Assembly: GCA_937983635.1 (NCBI GenBank)
Contig: CALJZR010000038.1
Location: 1 to 33,698 of the forward strand
From: an uncultured bacterium
GTDB lineage: Bacteria; Patescibacteriota; Patescibacteriia; Patescibacteriales; UBA12465
Length of the DNA stretch: 33,698 bases
Direction of reading: 5' to 3'
The notes under the pieces are model-generated. The model saw nothing but the letters and a program-made list of their open reading frames with translations. It ran no database searches and was not told where the DNA came from. The stretch's first letter is position 1; each line of letters starts with the position of its first letter. Below, piece after piece: positions 29,746 through 33,698 of this stretch. Both the position numbers and the translations under genes were made by a program.

Positions 29746-31119
29746 ATGGAATTAAATGCAGCCAACGAACAACTGATGGAAAAGATTGTTTCTTTAGCGA
29801 AGCGGCGGGGTTTTATTTTCCCAGCTTGCGAGATTTATGGCGGCTTTGGCAGCAGCTATAGCTATGGTCCTTACGGTTTAGCCTTAAAAAATAATATTAA
29901 AGCTCTTTGGTGGCGCCGTTTTGTGACTAATCGTGATGAAGTTTACGGCATTGATGGCCCGATTATCCTCCACCCGCGTTTATGGGAGGCGAGCGGCCAT
30001 ACGGGCGGTTTTAATGATGCGATGGTTGACTGCAAAAAGTGTAAAAAAAGATTCCGGGCCGATCATATTGTGGAAGAAGCCACGGGTGAAGACCTTGAGG
30101 GTGACTTAGATAAGTTGAACGCAGCTTTGGCCGCCATTGCCTGTCCGTCTTGCGGCGCTAAAACCTGGACCGAAGCCCGTTTCTTGAGCTTGATGTTTAA
30201 GACGGAAATGAACGGTGTTTCCGAAGCAGTTTATCTGCGCCCAGAAACGGCTGGCGCTATTTTTGTGGAGTTTAATAATATTTTGGACACGATGAGGCCG
30301 AAGCTTCCTTTTGGTATCGCCCAAATCGGCAAAGCTTTTCGTAACGAAATCGTGACCGGTAATTTTATTTTCCGCGTGCGCGAGTTTGAGCAGATGGAAA
30401 TTGAATATTTTTTCGATCCGGAACAGAATTGGCAGGAGTTGTTTGAATATTTACTATCTGAACAAGAAGCTTTCTGTTTAGATTTGGGATTGCCGGCTTC
30501 TTCCCGTCGCCGTTATGAACATCCGCAGGAGAAGTTGTCACATTATTCTCAGAAGACAGTTGATATTGAATATAATTTTCCTTTCGGTACGAAAGAACTT
30601 TTCGGCTTGGCTCATCGCGGTGATTTTGATTTAAAGAAGCATGCAGAATTTTCCGGACAGAAGTTGGAATATTTTGATCAACAGGCTGCTCGTCGCTTTG
30701 TTCCCCATGTTTTGGAGCCTACTTTCGGGGTCGATCGCGCCCTTTTAGCGGCTTTACACGCTGCTTATAAGGAAGAGAAATTAGAGGGAGATGACGAGCG
30801 GGCGGTTTTAGCTTTGCCTTTTGCTTTAGCTCCTGTTAAAGTGGCCGTGTTCCCGCTGTTAAAGAATAAGCCGGAATTGGTGGCGAAGGCACGAGAGATA
30901 TATAATGATTTGCGTTCTATATTCGCTTGTGAATTTGATGATAACGGCAATATTGGTAAGCGCTATCGCCGTCAAGATGAAATCGGTACCCCTTTCTGTT
31001 TAACAGTTGACTTTGATACTTTAGAAAAAGGAGAAGTGACAGTACGCGATCGCGATAGCATGCAGCAGGTAAAAGTAAAAGTGGATGAGATTAAAAGTTT
31101 TTTTCAAGCAAAGTTTTAA
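29746..31119 (+). CDS. glyS: Glycyl-tRNA synthetase, dimeric class II type
   Basis: 457 residues, the single-chain alpha2 type as found in Gram-positives, archaea and eukaryotes, not the alpha2beta2 GlyQS of E. coli. Features: SLAKRRGFIFPACEIYGG at the N-terminus, a zinc-ribbon-like insert with CKKCKKRFRADH and CPSCGAKTW (about 95-140), YLRPETAGAIFVEF, motif 2 FRNEIVTGNFIFRVREFEQMEIEYF, motif 3 EPTFGVDRALLAAL, and a C-terminal anticodon-binding domain (about 355-457). It starts 44 nt after argS, in the same cluster, and is followed by a terminator. Confidence 0.96.
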   Translation: MELNAANEQLMEKIVSLAKRRGFIFPACEIYGGFGSSYSYGPYGLALKNNIKALWWRRFVTNRDEVYGIDGPIILHPRLWEASGHTGGFNDAMVDCKKCKKRFRADHIVEEATGEDLEGDLDKLNAALAAIACPSCGAKTWTEARFLSLMFKTEMNGVSEAVYLRPETAGAIFVEFNNILDTMRPKLPFGIAQIGKAFRNEIVTGNFIFRVREFEQMEIEYFFDPEQNWQELFEYLLSEQEAFCLDLGLPASSRRRYEHPQEKLSHYSQKTVDIEYNFPFGTKELFGLAHRGDFDLKKHAEFSGQKLEYFDQQAARRFVPHVLEPTFGVDRALLAALHAAYKEEKLEGDDERAVLALPFALAPVKVAVFPLLKNKPELVAKAREIYNDLRSIFACEFDDNGNIGKRYRRQDEIGTPFCLTVDFDTLEKGEVTVRDRDSMQQVKVKVDEIKSFFQAKF

Positions 31120-31150
31120 GAGCAGATTATTTTACAATAATATTTTTTCC

Positions 31151-31173
31151 AAAGAGAGCCGCCGGCTCTTTTT
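31151..31173 (+). terminator. Terminator of the synthetase cluster
   Basis: AAAGAGAGCC pairs with GGCTCTTTTT around GCC, with a further T-tract, 31 nt after the glyS stop codon. Confidence 0.85.
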
Positions 31174-31204
31174 TGGTGCTTGTTAAATTTTTTTCGAAAA
31201 ACTA

Positions 31205-31233
31205 TTGCTATAAAATAAGAGAGAGAGTATAAT
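31205..31233 (+). promoter_or_regulatory. Strong promoter of the H1-like gene
   Basis: TTGCTA (31205-31210), a 17-nt spacer and a perfect TATAAT (31228-31233). The predicted leader is about 87 nt, AT-rich, and holds a GGGAAATTTCCC palindrome (31297-31308) just before the Shine-Dalgarno sequence AAAGGAGGTG (31311-31320). Confidence 0.75.
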
Positions 31234-31326
31234 AATAGTATTAAGTTAAAAATTATTTTTAAAAAGATTATTTTAATTTTTTTAAAAAATATAAATGGGA
31301 AATTTCCCAGAAAGGAGGTGAGTAAT

Positions 31327-31512
31327 ATGGCTACTGCAAAAAAAGCTGTTAAAAAGACTGTTAAGAAGGTTGCCAAGAAGCCGGCCGTGAAGAAGGTTGT
31401 GAAGAAGGCTGCTAAGAAAGTTGTGAAGAAGGCGACCGCCAAGAAGACCGTCAAAAAAGCTGTGAAGAAGGTTGTGAAGAAAGCTGTGAAGAAGGTCTCC
31501 AAAAAGAAATAA
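31327..31512 (+). CDS. Histone H1-like Lys/Ala/Val-rich DNA-binding protein
   Basis: 61 residues from ATG at 31327. A GTG at 31318 also gives a frame but overlaps the Shine-Dalgarno GGAGG, which is placed 8 nt before the ATG. About half of the residues are Lys. The chain is a degenerate repeat of xKKxVKK units (KKAVKKTVKKVAKK, VKKVVKKAAKK and so on), like the C-terminal domain of histone H1 and the bacterial H1 homologues Hc1/AlgP/BphA. It has no acidic residue and no globular core. Such proteins compact nucleic acid. A strong promoter, near-perfect ribosome-binding site and strong terminator suggest high expression. It is transcribed alone. Confidence 0.88.
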   Translation: MATAKKAVKKTVKKVAKKPAVKKVVKKAAKKVVKKATAKKTVKKAVKKVVKKAVKKVSKKK

Positions 31513-31540
31513 AACTTTTGTTTTATTGATTTTGAAAATT

Positions 31541-31574
31541 ATACAAAAGCCGCCCGTAAGGGCGGTTTTTGTAT
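31541..31574 (+). terminator. Terminator of the H1-like gene
   Basis: A 15-bp stem, ATACAAAAGCCGCCC with GGGCGGTTTTTGTAT, closing on GTAA. Confidence 0.92.
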
Positions 31575-31619
31575 AGGGAAAACCTTGATTTTCTTTTTAG
31601 TCTGTTCTTAAAGGCTATA

Positions 31620-31628
31620 TGTTATTAT
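31620..31628 (+). promoter_or_regulatory. Extended -10 promoter, leaderless start of the ComEC-like gene
   Basis: TGTTATTAT ends 7 nt before the ATG at 31636, so +1 falls at the start codon. Confidence 0.5.
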
Positions 31629-31635
31629 TGCTGGT

Positions 31636-32469
31636 ATGAAATTATTTTTTATTTTATTAATCAGTTTTTTTCTTATTATGATTTGGACTTCCTTTGAGCG
31701 TTTTACAGAACGAGCGGAAGTTGTTTTCTTTGATGTCGGCCAAGGTGACTCTTTTATTTTAAAAACCCCGACGGGTAAATTAATTTTAGTTGACGGCGGT
31801 CCTGACTGGTCGACTCTTTTTGGCCTTGGCCGGTATTTGCCTTGGTGGGAGCGGACAATCGATTTTGTTATCCTTAGTCATGGCCATGATGATCATCTGT
31901 CCGCTTTGCCAGAAATTGCTAAACGCTATCAAATTAAACAGGTTTTTCTGCCGGCCTCTTTGCAGGGGGCCGCTGTTGAGGAATTATTATCGGCTTTAGA
32001 AAATCAGAAGAGTGCGGTCACCTATCCTCAAGAGCCAGCTTGTCTAGATTTGGAAGTTGATTGTCGTTTGTGTATTTTCCCGCCCTCTTCAGAGTTTTTA
32101 TCAAGCAGCGATGAGAATGATTTTTCCTTAGCTGTTCATTTTACTTGCGGGGGATTATCGCTGGCGGCTACGGGCGATGCGGGTGCAAAAAGGGAGCATA
32201 GTTTATTGGCTTCAGGCTTTGGCCAAGGAGTACAAATTTTTAAAGCCGCTCATCACGGCTCGATTTCGGCTAATAGTTTAGAATTTTTACGGGCACTAGC
32301 CCCTAAAATGATGATTTTTTCGGTTGGCGAAAATAATCCTTATGGCCATCCCAGCCAGGAAGTTATTAACAGAGCAAAAGTAGAGGGTATCGAAATTAGG
32401 CGCACAGACCAAGATGGCGATTTACTATTTTATTCTAATAATAGCAAATTATATTTAAAAGGTGATTAG
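31636..32469 (+). CDS. Membrane-anchored metallo-beta-lactamase protein, ComEC C-terminal type
   Basis: 277 residues. One N-terminal hydrophobic segment (about 2-20) anchors the protein. The rest is a metallo-beta-lactamase domain of the ComEC/Rec2 type: FFDVGQGDSFIL (about 33-44), LILVDGGPD, the metal-binding SHGHDDH motif (about 80-86), ATGDAG, and AAHHGSISANS with the conserved His. In ComEC this domain is thought to degrade the non-transforming DNA strand. Here it is stand-alone, without the ComEC channel. A role in DNA uptake or nuclease activity at the cell surface is inferred, and a phosphodiesterase role is possible. The gene is monocistronic. Confidence 0.88.
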   Translation: MKLFFILLISFFLIMIWTSFERFTERAEVVFFDVGQGDSFILKTPTGKLILVDGGPDWSTLFGLGRYLPWWERTIDFVILSHGHDDHLSALPEIAKRYQIKQVFLPASLQGAAVEELLSALENQKSAVTYPQEPACLDLEVDCRLCIFPPSSEFLSSSDENDFSLAVHFTCGGLSLAATGDAGAKREHSLLASGFGQGVQIFKAAHHGSISANSLEFLRALAPKMMIFSVGENNPYGHPSQEVINRAKVEGIEIRRTDQDGDLLFYSNNSKLYLKGD

Positions 32470-32504
32470 ATTATTAATTGGGTTTTATCCTGTGGACAAA
32501 ACGC

Positions 32505-32533
32505 TTGACAAAGTGTTTTTTACGTGATATAGT
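32505..32533 (+). promoter_or_regulatory. Strong promoter of the 6S-like RNA
   Basis: Consensus TTGACA (32505-32510), a 17-nt spacer and TATAGT (32528-32533). It directly precedes the long stem-loop RNA and no protein start follows. Confidence 0.8.
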
Positions 32534-32539
32534 AATTGG

Positions 32540-32710
32540 TTGCTTAAAAAGATAAAGGCCGTTTGAAACGGGTCAGGCACGACAAGCATGGGGACTTTCT
32601 TGCTAGGGTTTTTTGGGCCTACCATTGCCGCTTTAGGGCGTTAGTGGTGGGCTCGGCAATTCCTAGAAGAAATTTTCTTGCCTACCCGTTTGAGACGGTC
32701 TTTTTTATTT
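32540..32710 (+). ncRNA. Structured non-coding RNA, 6S-like architecture
   Basis: About 170 nt. The two ends pair over 25 bp with one mismatch and one bulge (32554-32579 with 32679-32703; core ACGGG/CCCGT, AGGCA/TGCCT). Next is an internal bubble (23 nt on the 5' side, which can form AGCA/TGCT, and 12 nt on the 3' side). Then come CTAGG/CCTAG (32603-32607 with 32662-32666) and an apical GCCTACCA/TGGTGGGC stem (32617-32624 with 32645-32652). A T-tract ends the molecule. The layout of closing stem, bubble and apical stem is that of 6S RNA, which binds RNA polymerase. I see no SRP RNA, tmRNA or RNase P signature. The class call is by shape only. Confidence 0.6.
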
Positions 32711-32716
32711 TAAAAT

Positions 32717-32746
32717 AAAAAGGCTTCGTAATTGCGAAGCCTTTTT
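32717..32746. terminator. Bidirectional terminator between the 6S-like RNA and the VanW gene
   Basis: AAAAAGGCTTCG pairs with CGAAGCCTTTTT around a six-base loop. A and T tracts on both sides allow both directions. Confidence 0.92.
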
Positions 32747-32761
32747 TGTAATTAAAGTAAT

Positions 32762-33698
32762 CTATTCAGCGGTGCTGGTCGCGGTACTGGGAGCGGTGGT
32801 GCTAGCGGTACTAGTAGCAGCGCTTGAGCTCGCAGTTTTTCCGACCAAACAGACTTCTTGCCAGGGAACGTAGTGGGAGCTAAAGCGTCGGGTTTGCTCT
32901 AGGGGCGAGGAAGTCGCTCCTTCGGGGTAGATAACCGTATAGTCGAAATAGGCATCAGCTCCGTTATGGGCTTTTTCGGTGCATTTTTTTTCGCCTGGTT
33001 TTAAGTCTTCGGTTTCGATTATTTTTGTCGGTGCCGGTTTAACGATGTTATAGACTACGGGAGTAGTAGTGGTGACGAGGCGCCCATCTTTTGTTCCCCA
33101 GAAGTCAAAATAGATATCATCTTTTTCTATCCGACTCTGGATGAGAATACTTCTGTTAGTATCATTAATGAAGCGGACGTCTGGGGACGGATCGTAAATT
33201 GCCGCGTCTGTTCCCGCTGGTTCATAATAAGAAACACGGTAAGAATGGTTGCGTCGGGCGGTAATAGGCAAGCCTGAATCAATAGCGGCCCGGAAGACAG
33301 TCGTGCCAATTTGGCAAAGGCCGCCTCCGTATTCAGGTATAGTTTTGTCGCCCTTAATTACTAATTCGGGCAAGTAGCCGGCCGCGGCATCAATTTCGCC
33401 TAAAGCAGTAATTAAAGAAAATTCTTCCCCTGGCCGAATAACTAAACCATGGACGGCAGCCGCTCCGACAGCGATATTATGGCGGCGGTTTTTAGGCGAT
33501 CCGGCAAAGTTAGAGTGGCCGGTGCCGACAATTTCTTTAATATCAAAGTCTTCGGCAGCGGCTGGTGGCGTTATCTTGCTGATTAGCTCAATGTTTTTAT
33601 CTTTAACTTCCTTATTTTTATAGGTTTCAATAATAACTTGGGCACTACTAGTGGCATCTAGTTCGTAGCCATCGGTGCCCAGCTGCCAACTTGATACT
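32762..33698 (-). CDS. VanW-family protein, N-terminus outside the window
   Basis: The frame is open on the minus strand to the window edge. 311 residues are visible and the start is not reached. A TTG at 33373 is not the start, because conserved VanW sequence continues upstream. The VanW domain carries VGTGHSNFAGSPKNRRHNI, VIRPGEEFS, AAGYLPELVIK, YGGGLCQIGTTVFRAA and RNHSYRVSYYEP. Residues before it (ATSSAQVIIETYKN and IKEIVG) suggest a preceding peptidoglycan-binding_4-type domain. The C-terminus has an extended Ser/Thr/Ala-rich tail after a Cys-containing beta domain, typical of a secreted surface protein. VanW is named from vancomycin clusters but its function is unknown. In CPR genomes it is common as an envelope protein. 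Confidence 0.9.
   Translation of the reverse strand, partial: VSSWQLGTDGYELDATSSAQVIIETYKNKEVKDKNIELISKITPPAAAEDFDIKEIVGTGHSNFAGSPKNRRHNIAVGAAAVHGLVIRPGEEFSLITALGEIDAAAGYLPELVIKGDKTIPEYGGGLCQIGTTVFRAAIDSGLPITARRNHSYRVSYYEPAGTDAAIYDPSPDVRFINDTNRSILIQSRIEKDDIYFDFWGTKDGRLVTTTTPVVYNIVKPAPTKIIETEDLKPGEKKCTEKAHNGADAYFDYTVIYPEGATSSPLEQTRRFSSHYVPWQEVCLVGKTASSSAATSTASTTAPSTATSTAE

Noticed and set aside
31116..31502. A 128-aa frame on the minus strand opposite the H1-like gene
   Set aside because: It is the reverse of the Lys-rich repeat (Phe/Thr-rich shadow). The plus strand has the promoter, Shine-Dalgarno sequence and terminator.
32540..32710. SRP (4.5S) RNA for the 32.5 kb transcript
   Set aside because: The conserved apical loop with GGAA and AGCAGCC is absent, and the rod is too long.
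1..33698. CRISPR arrays, insertion sequences, integrase genes or phage modules
   Set aside because: No regularly spaced direct repeats, transposase or integrase motifs, or target-site duplications were found on reading the window.

Overview
The window looks like a chromosomal segment of a member of the Candidate Phyla Radiation (Patescibacteria). It is AT-rich and very compact, with many 1-25 nt gaps and 4-nt start/stop overlaps. The ribosomal genes are arranged rpsF-ssb-rpsR-efp with no rplI. Several families common in these genomes are present: PilB-type ATPase, VanW, GT39 glycosyltransferase, a Lys-rich histone-H1-like peptide and a TRAX/translin-like protein. TGA is used as a stop (for example at the ends of uvrA and the gene ending at 15679), which argues against the UGA-glycine lineages Gracilibacteria and Absconditabacteria. 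This assignment rests on gene content and order only. No phylogeny was run.

Layout. 1-4.8 kb: the 3' part of a GT39 glycosyltransferase, a VOC protein, a small Cys-rich membrane-anchored protein, tRNA-Ser(CGA), a pseudouridine synthase and an O-antigen-ligase-like protein. 4.8-6.9 kb: the operon rpsF-ssb-rpsR-efp, transcribed leftwards, with a leader that looks like a terminator/antiterminator switch. 6.9-9.8 kb: a Trm11-like methyltransferase with a hypothetical protein, facing ychF. 9.8-10.6 kb: a 718-bp gap with a strong promoter, a candidate small transcript and two perfect DnaA boxes. 10.6-14.7 kb: tRNA-Cys, tsaD, a matrixin-like protease with a membrane-anchored partner, tRNA-Glu, and an ArsP-like permease with a GNAT. 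14.7-20.7 kb: a candidate ncRNA, then methyltransferase, truncated methyltransferase copy, patatin, phospholipase D protein, and a short uvrA that appears to lack the UvrB-binding domain.

20.7-26.7 kb, leftwards: a membrane protein, a 1004-aa protein with two complete PilB/GspE ATPase modules, a TRAX-like protein, a YfcE-type phosphoesterase and an inositol-monophosphatase-like enzyme. 26.7-31.1 kb: an aminoacyl-tRNA synthetase cluster, tyrS-argS-glyS. 31.1-33.7 kb: the H1-like peptide under a strong promoter, a ComEC-type metallo-beta-lactamase protein, a 6S-like structured RNA and the 3' part of a VanW-family protein.

Much of the window serves translation: three tRNAs, three synthetases, S6, S18, EF-P, TsaD, YchF and two RNA-modifying enzymes. 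A second theme is the cell envelope and surface: glycan transfer and ligation, type IV pilus motor, VanW, phospholipid enzymes and secreted protease. Intrinsic terminators are unusually clear, and several -10 boxes lie only 6-8 nt before a start codon, which implies leaderless or nearly leaderless mRNAs. The most unusual items are the double PilB ATPase, the UvrA without a UvrB-binding domain, the TRAX-like gene in a phosphatase operon, the rpsF leader switch and three candidate non-coding transcripts. I saw no CRISPR array, insertion sequence, prophage or rRNA.
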